Shown here in pieces: positions 45,388 to 58,687 of a stretch of 64,000 nt of DNA. The position numbers were made by a program, and so were the translations under genes. Where the stretch lies: assembly GCF_005405105.1 (NCBI RefSeq), contig NZ_BJDK01000004.1, positions 62,001 to 126,000 on the forward strand, written 5' to 3'. This DNA is from Lactiplantibacillus dongliensis (GTDB taxonomy: Bacteria > Bacillota > Bacilli > Lactobacillales > Lactobacillaceae). Each line of letters opens with the position of its first letter. Position 1 is the first letter of the stretch. The notes under the pieces are model-generated. The model did not search any database. It was given only the letters and a program-made list of their open reading frames with translations, and was not told the origin of the DNA.

Positions 45388-45557
45388 GGGGCCAGCCAGG
45401 GATGACCGCCGTGTCGAGTCAGTTAGCTGGGGTGGTTTTCCACAGCTTACTGACTGGGCCGACTTTACAGACGTGGGCTAGCGGCTGTAAAGCGCCCTGA
45501 AGACCGCTCCTAAGGCTTCAGGTCTGCCACCGCGGTCATCCCTGGCTGGCGGAGACG
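45388..45557 (-). repeat. Family C cloverleaf repeat, copy C3
   Basis: The outer stem is a perfect 19-bp match: GCCAGCCAGGGATGACCGC (45391-45409) with its complement (45532-45550). The arms CTGAAGACC..GGCTTCAG, CTTTACAG..CTGTAAAG and AGTCAGT..ACTGACT all differ in sequence from C1 and C2 but pair perfectly. Confidence 0.92.
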
Positions 45558-45577
45558 GAACTAAGGCTATCAAGCAC

Positions 45578-45620
45578 AAAAAAAGCACCAACAACCATTT
45601 GAGTGGTTGCAGGTGCTTTT
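45578..45620 (-). terminator. atp operon terminator
   Basis: On the minus strand AAAAGCACC..CAACCA-CTCAAA-TGGTTG..GGTGC is followed by a T-run, 70 bp after the atpC stop codon. Confidence 0.88.
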
Positions 45621-45691
45621 GCTGTTTTGCTTAGTTATTTGAACGTAGGTTGCGCTTTTGAAACGTGACTGATTCTGTCGAATCATCCACG

Positions 45692-46120
45692 CTAGTGATG
45701 CGCCACGTTCAACCGGTTCATCGCCCGCCGCAATGCGACACGTGCCCGGGCCAACTCAGCATCATCATGCTTTTGTTGGGCCGCTTGAATCCGGCTTTCC
45801 GCACGTTTCCGTGCGTTTTCCGCCCGCGCAACATCGATATCATTTTGACGTTCAGCACTGTCCGCCACGATAGTCGCGACGTTGTCACTGAATTCTACGA
45901 AACCACCGTTAACGGCAATTTCATCGTCTTCTTGATCAGTTTCGATTTGCTTGATACGGACCTCGTCAATTGCCAATGATGCAATCACGGGGATGTGATT
46001 AGGCAAAATCCCGAGTTCACCGTTAATCGTCCGGACGATCAACATCGGTGTCTTGTTTTCATAGACCTGACCGTCGGGAGTTACGATGCTAACGGTTAAT
46101 GCAGTTGCGTTTTCCGCCAT
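45692..46120 (-). CDS. atpC: F1Fo ATP synthase epsilon subunit
   Basis: Central-stalk subunit and inhibitor of ATP hydrolysis. It has 142 residues: beta-sandwich (LTVSIVTPDGQVYENKTPML, GELGILPNHIPVIASL, GGFVEFSDNVATIVAD) and C-terminal helical hairpin (KRAESRIQAAQQKHDDAELA). It is the last gene of the atpBEFHAGDC operon. Confidence 0.97.
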   Translation of the reverse strand: MAENATALTVSIVTPDGQVYENKTPMLIVRTINGELGILPNHIPVIASLAIDEVRIKQIETDQEDDEIAVNGGFVEFSDNVATIVADSAERQNDIDVARAENARKRAESRIQAAQQKHDDAELARARVALRRAMNRLNVAHH

Positions 46121-46131
46121 GCTAACCCCTC

Positions 46132-47541
<1,410 letters not shown>

Positions 47542-47559
47542 TTAATTCCTCCCAATTCG

Positions 47560-48504
47560 TTATTCTTGCGCTACCAAGCCACCGGTGATTTCCGTAATTT
47601 CAGTGGTAATCGCAGCTTGACGCGCACGGTTATATTTAAGATTCAACTTATCAATTAAATCGCCAGCATTATCTGATGCCGCCTTCATCGCCGTTGACGA
47701 TGACGCGTGCTCAGCAGTTTTGGCATCCAAAATGGCACCATAAACTAAGCTTTCAGCGTATTGTGGCAATACGGCCGACAAAATCGCGTCTTCTGACGGT
47801 TCCATTTCGTACTCAGGACCGACATCGACCCGGCTATCTTTGGCTTTACGATTATCCTGTTCACTTTGTTCAAACGTCTCTTCAGAGATCGGCAACATTT
47901 TAATTGCTCGGAAGCCTGAAGACAACCGGTTGATAAAGTGATTATAGAATACGTAAAGTTCATCGAAGACTTCGTTATGATACATCGAAGTCACCGTTTT
48001 AACGATTTCACGAACTTCTTTAAAAGTTGGGACGTCAGAAACGCCGCGGTATTCATATGCCACGTTTAACCCATTCTTTTTATAAAAGTCTGCGCCAGTA
48101 CCACCGACCGCTAAGACGACTGCGTTATCAGCATTTAGCTCATGTTTTTGCATAAAGTCGTTCGTCTGTTTCAAGACGTTACTGTTATAGCTTCCCACTA
48201 AGCCACGATCAGACGTGATCACTAGTAACCCAGTCCGTTTAACGGGGCGTTTCGCCAATAATTCACTCACCGAAATGGTGTTGGAATTACTGTTAGGAAC
48301 GCCGGCACTTGCTGACATCAGATGAGCTTTGGCAAGATGTGAAACGATACTTTCAACTTTAGAAGCGTACACCTGATACGTACTCGTATGCTTTTGGATC
48401 TGGTTCAACTTAGACGTTGAGACCATTTGCATTGCGGACGTAATCTGATGGGTCTTCTTGGTTGAGTCAATCCGGCGCTTGACATCCATTAATGATTCTG
48501 CCAT
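47560..48504 (-). CDS. atpG: F1Fo ATP synthase gamma subunit
   Basis: Rotor shaft, 314 residues. N-terminal [20 protein letters not shown] and C-terminal [31 protein letters not shown] are the conserved coiled-coil segments. It carries an insertion near 195-215 ([20 protein letters not shown]) usual in lactobacilli. Confidence 0.97.
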   Translation of the reverse strand: MAESLMDVKRRIDSTKKTHQITSAMQMVSTSKLNQIQKHTSTYQVYASKVESIVSHLAKAHLMSASAGVPNSNSNTISVSELLAKRPVKRTGLLVITSDRGLVGSYNSNVLKQTNDFMQKHELNADNAVVLAVGGTGADFYKKNGLNVAYEYRGVSDVPTFKEVREIVKTVTSMYHNEVFDELYVFYNHFINRLSSGFRAIKMLPISEETFEQSEQDNRKAKDSRVDVGPEYEMEPSEDAILSAVLPQYAESLVYGAILDAKTAEHASSSTAMKAASDNAGDLIDKLNLKYNRARQAAITTEITEITGGLVAQE

Positions 48505-48534
48505 GCACTACTCACCATCCTTTTCAGCCATCAT

Positions 48535-50085
<1,551 letters not shown>

Positions 50086-50631
50086 CTAATTGTTGATGAG
50101 TGCTCGTTTTAAATTCATTAATTGTAGTGCGACACTACCGTCAAACGTTTGATTGTTTGACTTCACAATCACACCGCCAATGATTTCAGGGTCGACTCGT
50201 TGTGATAATTTCACTTGGTCGGCACCGACACGCTTGGCAAACGCCGCTGCGATGGCATTGGCTTGCTCATCTGACAACTTAACCGCTGACGTCACTTCAG
50301 CATGCACGATCTTATGACTCTCATCATAACGTTCTTCAAACGCGTCGATAATTGCTACTAAGTTCGCCATGCGGCCGTAATCATACAACATTTGAATAAA
50401 GTTTTTAATGTATTCTGAAGCATGGTCAGTCAAAGTTGACAGGGTCGCCTGCTTTTGATCAACCGGCAGCAATGATCCTGAAAGGACCTCTGCCAATTGC
50501 GGGTTATCAATAAAGACTTGCCGCAATTGTTTTAATTCAGCCAGGAAGTCGTCGGTCTGATCTTTTTCTGCTGCCAGCTCAAAGAGTGCCTTTGAGTACC
50601 GGTTAGCAATGGTAAGATTATCTAGACTCAT
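50086..50631 (-). CDS. atpH: F1Fo ATP synthase delta subunit
   Basis: Peripheral-stalk subunit joining b to F1. It has 181 residues from MSLDNLTIANRYSKALFELA. The ATG at 50631 has AAGGG ten bases upstream and overlaps the atpF end by 14 bases; an in-frame start at 50649 is less likely. C-terminal motif DPEIIGGVIVKSNNQTFDGS is present. Confidence 0.95.
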   Translation of the reverse strand: MSLDNLTIANRYSKALFELAAEKDQTDDFLAELKQLRQVFIDNPQLAEVLSGSLLPVDQKQATLSTLTDHASEYIKNFIQMLYDYGRMANLVAIIDAFEERYDESHKIVHAEVTSAVKLSDEQANAIAAAFAKRVGADQVKLSQRVDPEIIGGVIVKSNNQTFDGSVALQLMNLKRALINN

Positions 50632-51136
50632 GCTTTCCCAACCCTTCAATATACGAATTAATTAATGCTTGTTGGCCTTCAGGGTCTAATTGCTTCTTGA
50701 TAATCTTTGAAGCAATCTGAACAGAAATGTCAGCAACGTCAGATTGGACGTTCTTTAAGGCATCCTGACGCTCCTGTTCAATATCCTTACGCGCGCTTTG
50801 CTTATACTGCGTGGCTTCGTTTTGAGCGTCAGCCACAATAGTTGCGCGTTGTTTTTCACCGCTCTGCTTAGCTTCAGCGACAATGCCGCTAGCTTCAGTA
50901 CGGGAATGTGACAACGCATCACGCCGTTGGTCAGCTAAATCGCTGGCTTCTTTACGTGACTTTTCAGCCGTATCAATATCATTAGCGATCTTGTTGGCCC
51001 GTTCACCCATCATTTTCGTGATTGGATTCCATGCGACCCAAGCAATCAACGCCATCAAAATGATAAAACTAATCGCAATAAATAACATATCGCCGAGATA
51101 TAGACCGGATGCACCGATAATTAAATGCGAGAGCAT
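50618..51136 (-). CDS. atpF: F1Fo ATP synthase b subunit
   Basis: Membrane-anchored stator, 172 residues: one N-terminal membrane segment (about 15-37) with MLFIAISFIILMALIAWVAW and a long charged helix (ERANKIANDIDTAEKSRKEA). Overlaps atpH by 14 bases. Confidence 0.96.
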   Translation of the reverse strand: MLSHLIIGASGLYLGDMLFIAISFIILMALIAWVAWNPITKMMGERANKIANDIDTAEKSRKEASDLADQRRDALSHSRTEASGIVAEAKQSGEKQRATIVADAQNEATQYKQSARKDIEQERQDALKNVQSDVADISVQIASKIIKKQLDPEGQQALINSYIEGLGKHESR

Positions 51137-51188
51137 CTAATGACACCTCCTTCTTCCATTTTTATCAAAATGAATTGTCGATTAATGA

Positions 51189-52156
<968 letters not shown>

Positions 52157-52281
52157 TGAATATCACCTCTTTCCTTAAATTTCGGTGTTACGATAACCTT
52201 AACGTGTCCTATACATAACGTCAATTGTATCGAAACATGAAATAGTAAATTAGAGTTACCCCTAATCAAAATACAATGGTA

Positions 52282-52310
52282 ATAATACCACCACCGCAAT
52301 AAAAATTCAA
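52282..52310 (-). promoter_or_regulatory. atp operon promoter
   Basis: On the minus strand TTGAAT (52310-52305), 17-bp spacer, TATTAT (52287-52282), 126 bp before atpB. A weaker pair, TTGACG/TAAGGT, lies about 60 bp closer to the gene. Confidence 0.75.
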
Positions 52311-52336
52311 AATAATTTCATCTTTTCTTGATTGGG

Positions 52337-52390
52337 TGAAAATCCCACGGCCGTAAGCTTTCATTTAGCTTTCAAGTCGCGGGATTTTCA
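52337..52390 (-). terminator. Hairpin downstream of pyrP (probable terminator)
   Basis: TGAAAATCCC (52337-52346) and GGGATTTTCA (52381-52390) form a perfect 10-bp stem with AAGCT/AGCTT pairs in the loop. There is only a weak T-run, so termination is inferred. Confidence 0.6.
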
Positions 52391-52434
52391 TCAAGTCGTC
52401 CTCATTTTCACCTTTTACCACTCAGTGTTGGCGC

Positions 52435-53715
52435 TTACTTCTCATTAACCGCCGCTTTTGGTAACACTAGGTTCATAATAATTCCTAACACTGTAGCAAC
52501 CGCTAAACCACTAAATTGGAAGCTGCCTAACTGTAAATACGCGTTCCCAATCCCGATGACTAATACGGCTGAGGCGATCATTAAATTCCGCTTTTGATTA
52601 AAATCAACTTTATTATCAATCAGGATTCGCATCCCACTGGAAGCAATCACCCCAAACAAGAGGAAGCTGACTCCACCAATGACGGGTGACGGAATACTCT
52701 GAATTAACGCGGATAATTTACCAACGAAACTAAAGACAATCGCGAAGAACGCCGCGCCACCTAAAACATAAATACTGTGTACCCGGGTAATCGCTAAAAC
52801 CCCAATGTTTTCACCATAAGACGTCACTGGCGGGCCCCCAACGAAACCAGCAATGATTGAGGCGGTCCCGTCACCAGCTAAGGTATGACTCAAGCCCGGA
52901 TCTTTGAAGAAGTTTCGTTTGGTTAGCTTATTCAAGACCATGATATGACCCATATGTTCAGACATCGTGACAAAGGCAATCGGGGCCATACTGAAGATAG
53001 CGCCCCAATAAATCCCGGGATGATAGCTAATGAATGGTAACTCGAAGTCTGGCAAGACAAACCACTTGGCCGCCATAACGGGCGCAAAGTTCACGATTCC
53101 GAAGAGGACCGCAATCACATAGCCACAGACAAGCCCCAATAAGATCGGCACTAAGCTCATAAAGCCACGCAAATACATATTAAAGATAACGGTTAAAATC
53201 ATCGTCAGCATCGCGACCGCAAAGAATCGTAGATCATAGTTATTACCATTCATCGTTGCATCTTTTGCGGCTGTCCCGGCTAAGGACAAACCAATGACCA
53301 TGACGATTGGCCCAACCACGATTGGGGGTAAAGCCTTATCGATCCAGTCAGACCCAATCAGTGTGACCAACAAGCTCACGCAGAGATAAACCACCCCAAC
53401 GGCCACGGTCCCTTGGGCAATCGCCGGGTAGCCGGCCGTCTTCATCAATGATTGCATCACCACGATAAATGAAAAGCTCGAGCCCATATAAGCGGGAATC
53501 TTGTGCCGGGTAATCAAGATATAAATCAAGGTCCCGACCCCAGAACTGAATAACGCAATCCCAGGATTTAACCCCACCAGGATTGGCACGAGGACAGTGG
53601 AGCCAAACATTGAGAATAAATGCTGAATCGAAAGCCCTAACCAACTACCGAACTTCGGTCGATCATGAATGTCTAAGACGACATCATCATTATGAAACGC
53701 CGTTTGCTTTGCCAT
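52435..53715 (-). CDS. pyrP: Uracil permease (NCS2 family)
   Basis: Proton-coupled uracil uptake. The 426-residue protein has about 12-14 membrane segments: LSIQHLFSMFGSTVLVPILV at the start, the NCS2 signature ending ASSGMRIL, and TSYGENIGVLAITRVHS in the middle. A PyrR-type attenuator upstream links it to pyrimidine status. It is followed by a hairpin and then the atp promoter. Confidence 0.95.
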   Translation of the reverse strand: MAKQTAFHNDDVVLDIHDRPKFGSWLGLSIQHLFSMFGSTVLVPILVGLNPGIALFSSGVGTLIYILITRHKIPAYMGSSFSFIVVMQSLMKTAGYPAIAQGTVAVGVVYLCVSLLVTLIGSDWIDKALPPIVVGPIVMVIGLSLAGTAAKDATMNGNNYDLRFFAVAMLTMILTVIFNMYLRGFMSLVPILLGLVCGYVIAVLFGIVNFAPVMAAKWFVLPDFELPFISYHPGIYWGAIFSMAPIAFVTMSEHMGHIMVLNKLTKRNFFKDPGLSHTLAGDGTASIIAGFVGGPPVTSYGENIGVLAITRVHSIYVLGGAAFFAIVFSFVGKLSALIQSIPSPVIGGVSFLLFGVIASSGMRILIDNKVDFNQKRNLMIASAVLVIGIGNAYLQLGSFQFSGLAVATVLGIIMNLVLPKAAVNEK

Positions 53716-53749
53716 AGTGCACCCCTATCAAAAAAATTTATAAAAGAAA

Positions 53750-53845
53750 AGACAGACCCCCACTCAAAAGCGGCTGGTCTGTCTGAATTGGATTCACCTA
53801 TGGCAGGTAAAATTCCGGTCATCCTTTTCAGCCTCTCTGAGCTAA
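53750..53845 (-). promoter_or_regulatory. PyrR-type attenuator in the pyrP leader
   Basis: On the minus strand the leader holds GCTCAGAGAGGCTGAAAAGG (53842-53823), close to the PyrR-binding consensus around AGAGAGGCU. It ends in a terminator AGACAGACC..GGTCTGTCT (53784-53750) followed by TTTTC. UMP-bound PyrR should favour the terminator and lower uracil uptake. Confidence 0.9.
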
Positions 53846-53874
53846 ATTAAAGGAACTGTTTGGTTGTTGAATTT

Positions 53875-53903
53875 AGAATACTCGTGTTAGTTGAGTTTGT
53901 CAA
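53875..53903 (-). promoter_or_regulatory. pyrP promoter
   Basis: On the minus strand TTGACA (53903-53898), 17-bp spacer, TATTCT (53880-53875). Repeat A3 begins two bases beyond the -35 hexamer. Confidence 0.88.
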
Positions 53904-53905
53904 CA

Positions 53906-54028
53906 GAGTGTGAGGTAAAGCGGGTTGGGGTCGAGCATTGCTTAGATAAGCCAATTACTCGGTGTTCTTCCGAGTGGTTGACTTATCGTAGCAAGCGGAG
54001 TCCCCAGCTTTGCCGAGCACGTTTCGGC
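53906..54028 (+). repeat. Family A structured repeat, copy A3 (first of three in tandem)
   Basis: GGTAAAGC..GCTTTGCC and TGGGG..CCCCA outer stems, GATAAG..CTTATC and ACTCGG..CCGAGT inner stem. The outer half matches A2; the inner stem differs with compensating changes. Confidence 0.92.
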
Positions 54029-54030
54029 AA

Positions 54031-54153
54031 GAGTGTGAGGTTCGACGGGTTGCTCCTGAGCATTGCCTAGTCAGTCAATTATGCCGGTGCTTTTCCGGTA
54101 TGGTTGACTGGCGTAGCAAGCGCAGGGAGCAGTCGGGCCGAGCACGTTTCAAC
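54031..54153 (+). repeat. Family A structured repeat, copy A4
   Basis: Outer stem GGTTCGAC (54039-54046) with GTCGGGCC (54132-54139) and TGCTCC with GGAGCA. Inner stem CAGTCAA (54072-54078) with TTGACTG (54104-54110) and GCCGG with CCGGT. Both stems are unlike those of A3 yet complementary. Confidence 0.92.
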
Positions 54154-54154
54154 A

Positions 54155-54276
54155 GAGTGTGAACGAGGGCGGGAGTTGATGAGCATTGCCTAGCTATCAC
54201 AATTACTCGGTGCCCTTCCGAGTGGTTGTGATGGCGTAGCAAGCGGAGTCAACTGCCCGAGTGAACACGTTTCAGC
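54155..54276 (+). repeat. Family A structured repeat, copy A5
   Basis: Outer stem CGGG..AGTTGA with TCAACT..CCCG; inner stem ATCACAA..TTGTGAT and ACTCGG..CCGAGT. The GAGCATTGCCTAG, GGCGTAGCAAGCGGAGT and GAACACGTTTC blocks are conserved. Confidence 0.92.
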
Positions 54277-54719
54277 TCGCTAAATAAAAGGGCACTATCA
54301 CCATTACTTTGCTAAGTCGTAGCAATCTTTGATAATCCTCATTTCTAATCGAGCCAGCATCACCCCCAACAACAACCCAACTTTAATAACCACAAACCAG
54401 TTTTCAGCTTAGTTCGTCTCAATAACCATTATTAATTATCACGACATAAGTAATCCACCCAAGAATAATACCAACACTAACTGATCACTCGCCTTACTCC
54501 GGTCACCGACATTTTTAACCTTTTTCTACCATAATATGCGGTGCAACCGGGTGGCTCTGCATTGGCCGCTAGTTAACCCAAAATGCAAGTGAGCCTCAAT
54601 AACGCTTTTTAGGTTACGTTTCTATCACCATCTAAAACCGTCACCCTATTTAAAATAACTGTTCACAAGATTAGGTTTAAATGCGTAAATCCATTAAATA
54701 GCCCTCGACCTTAAGTCGC
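54277..54719. other. Gene-free region between family A tandem repeats and upp terminator
   Basis: AT-rich stretch of about 440 bp with no supported reading frame, no clear promoter pair and no long inverted repeat. Confidence 0.6.
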
Positions 54720-54720
54720 A

Positions 54721-54763
54721 AAAAAAAACGCCAATTAGCAACTTACTTGCTAACCAGCGTTTA
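54721..54763 (-). terminator. upp operon terminator
   Basis: AAACGC..TTAGCAA-CTTAC-TTGCTAA..GCGTTT, with a long A-run on the left that becomes the T-run of minus-strand transcripts. Confidence 0.88.
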
Positions 54764-54779
54764 AATTTAGCGTTACGTT

Positions 54780-55409
54780 TTACTTCGTCCCGAATAATCG
54801 GTCGCCAGCATCGCCCAAACCAGGCACGATGTAGCCATCTTCATTCAAATGGTCGTCCAATGCGGCCGTGTAAATGTCGATGTCTGGGTGAGCTTCTTGA
54901 AGAGCTTTAACCCCTTCAGGTGCAGCTACTAAGCACATGAACTTAATGTTGCTTGCGCCCCGCTTCTTCAACATGTCCATTGCCATAATTGCTGAACCAC
55001 CAGTAGCTAACATTGGATCAACAACAAATAATTGCCGTTGTGAAATGTCACTTGGTAATTTGACAAAATATTCAACAGGCTTCAGCGTCTTTTCGTCACG
55101 GTACATCCCCACATGCCCAACTTTAGCAGCTGGAATCATGTTTAAGACACCATCGACCATGCCAAGTCCGGCCCGTAAGATTGGCACAATGGCCACTTTC
55201 TTACCGGCTAGCGTCTTTTGCGTGGTCTTAGTAATTGGGGTTTCAATTTCAATATCTTTTAATGGCATATCGCGTGATACTTCGTATGCCATCAAAGTTG
55301 ATATTTCATTGACCATTTCCCGAAAGACTTTTGTGCCACATTCTTTTTCCCGAATGATGGTTAACTTATGCTGAATGAGCGGATGATTCAAAACCTCAAA
55401 CTTACCCAT
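54780..55409 (-). CDS. upp: Uracil phosphoribosyltransferase
   Basis: Salvages uracil to UMP with PRPP. It has 209 residues from [20 protein letters not shown], the normal start; a GTG four codons earlier touches the AAGGAG ribosome-binding site. The PRPP loop [17 protein letters not shown] and the uracil-binding [17 protein letters not shown] end are intact. Last gene of the tdk-prfA-prmC-sua5-glyA-upp run. Confidence 0.97.
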   Translation of the reverse strand: MGKFEVLNHPLIQHKLTIIREKECGTKVFREMVNEISTLMAYEVSRDMPLKDIEIETPITKTTQKTLAGKKVAIVPILRAGLGMVDGVLNMIPAAKVGHVGMYRDEKTLKPVEYFVKLPSDISQRQLFVVDPMLATGGSAIMAMDMLKKRGASNIKFMCLVAAPEGVKALQEAHPDIDIYTAALDDHLNEDGYIVPGLGDAGDRLFGTK

Positions 55410-55488
55410 GTTACTTTGCACGCTCCTTAGTGATTTCTTTCTATTGTAGCTAACTTGGAGCGAAAAAACCAGACCTGTCGCGAATTAG

Positions 55489-56727
55489 TTAGTCAACATC
55501 GATCGGATGCTTGGCAGTTAAGGCCATCGCCTTAGCCTTGACATCATCGAGATTGCCCGCGTTTTCAGGGTCTTGTAAGGCTTGCAAAATTAATTTGGCA
55601 ACTTCGGTCGCATCGGCTTCATTAAACCCACGCGTAGTAATTGCCGGCGTTCCTAATCGAATCCCAGAGGTCTTAAAGGCACCTAACGTTTCATTAGGAA
55701 TCGCTTCTTTGTTGACGGTGATATAAACCGTATCTAATAAATCTTGGACTTGACGCCCATTTAAACCAGATTTAGTCACATCTAACGTCATCAAATGGTT
55801 ATCGGTCCCACCAGAAATGACCCGTACTAAGTCGGATTCATTAAAGACAGCGGCCATAGCCTGTGCGTTCTTGATAATTTGTTGCGCATAAACTTTAAAT
55901 TCCGGTTGTAAGTCTTCGCCTAACGCGATAGCCTTACCCGCAATGACGTGGTCTAAAGGTCCGCCTTGGTTACCAGGGAAAACAGCGGAATTGATCTTCT
56001 TGCCATATTCAGCCTTAGCCAAAATCAAACCGCCACGGGGGCCCCGCAATGTTTTATGCGTGGTTGTCGTAACCACATCCGCATATGGAACAGGACTTGG
56101 ATGCAATCCAGCGGCAACTAACCCAGCGATGTGAGCCATATCTACCATTAACATGGCGCCCACGGCATCGGCAATCTCACGGAATTTAGCAAAGTCAATA
56201 ATGCGACTGTAGGCTGAAGCCCCAGCAACGATTAACTTCGGCTTGAAAGCTTGGGCTTGCGCCAAAATCGCGTCATAATCCAATTCTTCAGTTTCGGGAT
56301 TTAAACCATATCCTTGAAAATCATACAGTTTACCTGAAAAGTTGACACTTGAGCCGTGAGTTAAATGGCCCCCGGCATCTAGAGACATTCCTAAAACCCG
56401 ATCGCCGGGCTGGATCAAAGCCATATACGCAGCGGCATTGGCTTGTGAACCGGAATGGGGTTGAACGTTGGCATATTCGGCACCAAATAATTCTTTGGCC
56501 CGTTCAATAGCTAAGGTTTCAACTTGGTCGATAAATTCATTACCACCGTAAAACCGATGGCCTGGATAACCTTCAGAATATTTATTGGTGAGGACACTGC
56601 CTTGAGCCGCCCGGACGCCTTTTGAGACGATGTTTTCAGACGCAATTAACTCAATGTTGTGTTGTTGACGAGCCTGTTCCTTACTAATTGCAGCCCAAAC
56701 TGCTGGATCTTGTTCTTGGTAATTCAT
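55489..56727 (-). CDS. glyA: Serine hydroxymethyltransferase
   Basis: PLP enzyme interconverting serine and glycine and charging tetrahydrofolate with one-carbon units. It has 412 residues from [13 protein letters not shown]; the ATG at 56727 has GGAGGAG upstream. The PLP lysine lies in [19 protein letters not shown]. It follows the sua5 gene and precedes upp. Confidence 0.97.
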   Translation of the reverse strand: MNYQEQDPAVWAAISKEQARQQHNIELIASENIVSKGVRAAQGSVLTNKYSEGYPGHRFYGGNEFIDQVETLAIERAKELFGAEYANVQPHSGSQANAAAYMALIQPGDRVLGMSLDAGGHLTHGSSVNFSGKLYDFQGYGLNPETEELDYDAILAQAQAFKPKLIVAGASAYSRIIDFAKFREIADAVGAMLMVDMAHIAGLVAAGLHPSPVPYADVVTTTTHKTLRGPRGGLILAKAEYGKKINSAVFPGNQGGPLDHVIAGKAIALGEDLQPEFKVYAQQIIKNAQAMAAVFNESDLVRVISGGTDNHLMTLDVTKSGLNGRQVQDLLDTVYITVNKEAIPNETLGAFKTSGIRLGTPAITTRGFNEADATEVAKLILQALQDPENAGNLDDVKAKAMALTAKHPIDVD

Positions 56728-56784
56728 GAATATTCTCCTCCATTTCGCAAGTGACAACTTTCGGGTTTTCCCGACTTGGCATTA

Positions 56785-57804
56785 TTATACCCTAAAATGT
56801 GTCTGACCGGCAGATTTATTTAATCGATTCATGTAAGCCGCACCAAGTCCGTAATTATCAAAGGCTTGAGCTAGAATATCCTTGATTGAAGTTTCCGTAT
56901 CGAAGTGCCGTAGTCCGGCAAATAATTCTCGACTTGCCGATTGAACGTCATTTCCTAACGAAAATCGTTCGCAATTTGCTGGTAGTTCGTTAGCTTTCAA
57001 AACAGCGTCGGTTGCCATCACGCCCATCGGTACCTGTTGCTGGGCGGCCCATTTCAAAGCTGCTGGCCAATCCGTCACCTGATCGACGATATAAACTTGC
57101 GCATCTGGCGCATAGTGTTTGTACTTCATGCCAGGGGCCTTGGGAACTTCTGTGGCACCAACATGATGCTGCTCAGTTAAGACCGGTTCGTCAATGACGG
57201 CTTCAATTGCTTCCGCCGTTACTGCCCCCGGCCGCAAGATCGCCGGTTGGTCACCAGATAAGTCTAAAACAGTGGATTCAACCCCAACCTTGGTGGCCCC
57301 ATCATCTAGAATCCCCGCAATCTTGCCGTCTAAATCATGTAAGACATGTTGCGCGGTCGTTGGACTCGGCTTGCCAGACGTATTCGCTGACGGCCCGACA
57401 ATCGGCGTTTTAGCCGCTTTAATCAGCGCAATCGTCGCAGCATTCGCGGGATTACGAAAGGCCGCAGTCGTTAAGCCCCCGGTAACTTCAGGCGCCAAGG
57501 CATCGGGCTTCAAATTAAAAATCATGGTTAATGGCCCTGGCCAGAAAGCTTTAATCAACCGTTTGGCATTAATCGACAATGGCTTGGCAAATCGTTCCAC
57601 CGTTGCGACATCGGCAACGTGGACAATCAACGGATTATCACTCGGACGACCCTTGGCTTGATAGACTTGCTTAACAGCCGCGACGTTTGTGGCATCGGCC
57701 CCTAAGCCGTAGACCGTTTCGGTCGGAAAAGCTACTAATTGACCGGCCGCAATCAGAGCAGCGGCCTGATCAACAGCACTTGGTTTAAAAACTTTAGTTT
57801 CCAT
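56785..57804 (-). CDS. sua5: L-threonylcarbamoyladenylate synthase (Sua5 type)
   Basis: Makes the threonylcarbamoyl-AMP used for t6A at tRNA position 37. The 339 residues comprise the YrdC domain (AFPTETVYGLGADATN, KGRPSDNPLIVHV, GPSANTSGKPSPT) and the C-terminal Sua5 domain (APGMKYKHYAPDAQVYIV). Placed after prmC, as in many Firmicutes. Confidence 0.95.
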   Translation of the reverse strand: METKVFKPSAVDQAAALIAAGQLVAFPTETVYGLGADATNVAAVKQVYQAKGRPSDNPLIVHVADVATVERFAKPLSINAKRLIKAFWPGPLTMIFNLKPDALAPEVTGGLTTAAFRNPANAATIALIKAAKTPIVGPSANTSGKPSPTTAQHVLHDLDGKIAGILDDGATKVGVESTVLDLSGDQPAILRPGAVTAEAIEAVIDEPVLTEQHHVGATEVPKAPGMKYKHYAPDAQVYIVDQVTDWPAALKWAAQQQVPMGVMATDAVLKANELPANCERFSLGNDVQSASRELFAGLRHFDTETSIKDILAQAFDNYGLGAAYMNRLNKSAGQTHFRV

Positions 57805-57832
57805 ATTAATCTCAATCCTTCTTTTTTAACAA

Positions 57833-58687
57833 TTATGGTAAGGCCACGCGTAACATCCGATCGTGCCCCGCCATATCCTGACGCAAGGTCACTTCAGCAG
57901 TTGGTAACGCTTGTTCAAATAGCCGTTTAACTGTTGGACCTTGCTGATACCCAAATTCCAAATACAACCGGCCCTGTGGCGCTAAATGGGCTGCCACGGT
58001 TTGAGCTAACTGCTCATAGATAGCTAAGCCTTGGTGGTCGGCAAACAACGCTTGTTTCGGCTCATAATCTAAAACGTTAGCATCCATGACGGCCGTTTCA
58101 CTCGTGGCAATATAAGGTGGATTGCTGACAATCACATCATACGACGTCGCCGGTAATCCGGCGAACAAATCGCTTTGGTAAAATGTCACGGGCAACTGTA
58201 ACTCCTGGGCGTTCTGTTTAGCCACCTGTAGCGCGGCCGCTGAGATATCACTGGCAGTCAGTTGCCACGCTGGTCGGGCCGTTTGCAAGGCTAAGGCAAT
58301 GGCTCCAGAACCGGTCCCGATATCTAAGACGGTTAAGGCTGGCTCGGCATAATCAGTTAAGATCCAATCAACTAGTTCTTCAGTTTCGACCCGTGGAATC
58401 AAGACGGCCGGATCAACGTGCAAGTCAAGGCCATAAAACGGGGCTCGTCCTAAAACATACTGAGCCGGCTCACCAGCGACTACCCGTTGAATCGCCGCTT
58501 GGTACCTTTCCCAAATAGCGCGCGGTAACGGCTCACGATAATGAACCAATAACTGCGTTTGATCTAATTTCGTCAACCCTAATAACAAAAAACGGGCAGC
58601 ATCAGCGGGTTGGTTAGCTGTTGTTAGACAAAAAGAAGCCCATCGCTGGGCTTCAAAGTAAGTTGGCTGCTCCGGCAACTTAGTCAT
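57833..58687 (-). CDS. prmC: Peptide chain release factor N5-glutamine methyltransferase
   Basis: Methylates the glutamine of the GGQ loop in release factors. It has 284 residues with the SAM-binding [15 protein letters not shown] and the catalytic VSNPPYI. Its ATG overlaps the prfA stop by eight bases, so substrate and enzyme are translationally coupled. Confidence 0.96.
   Translation of the reverse strand: MTKLPEQPTYFEAQRWASFCLTTANQPADAARFLLLGLTKLDQTQLLVHYREPLPRAIWERYQAAIQRVVAGEPAQYVLGRAPFYGLDLHVDPAVLIPRVETEELVDWILTDYAEPALTVLDIGTGSGAIALALQTARPAWQLTASDISAAALQVAKQNAQELQLPVTFYQSDLFAGLPATSYDVIVSNPPYIATSETAVMDANVLDYEPKQALFADHQGLAIYEQLAQTVAAHLAPQGRLYLEFGYQQGPTVKRLFEQALPTAEVTLRQDMAGHDRMLRVALP

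Noticed and set aside
45306-45979. Open frames on the plus strand near repeats B7/C3 and over atpC
   Set aside because: They run through structured repeats or antisense to atpC and show no protein-like conservation.
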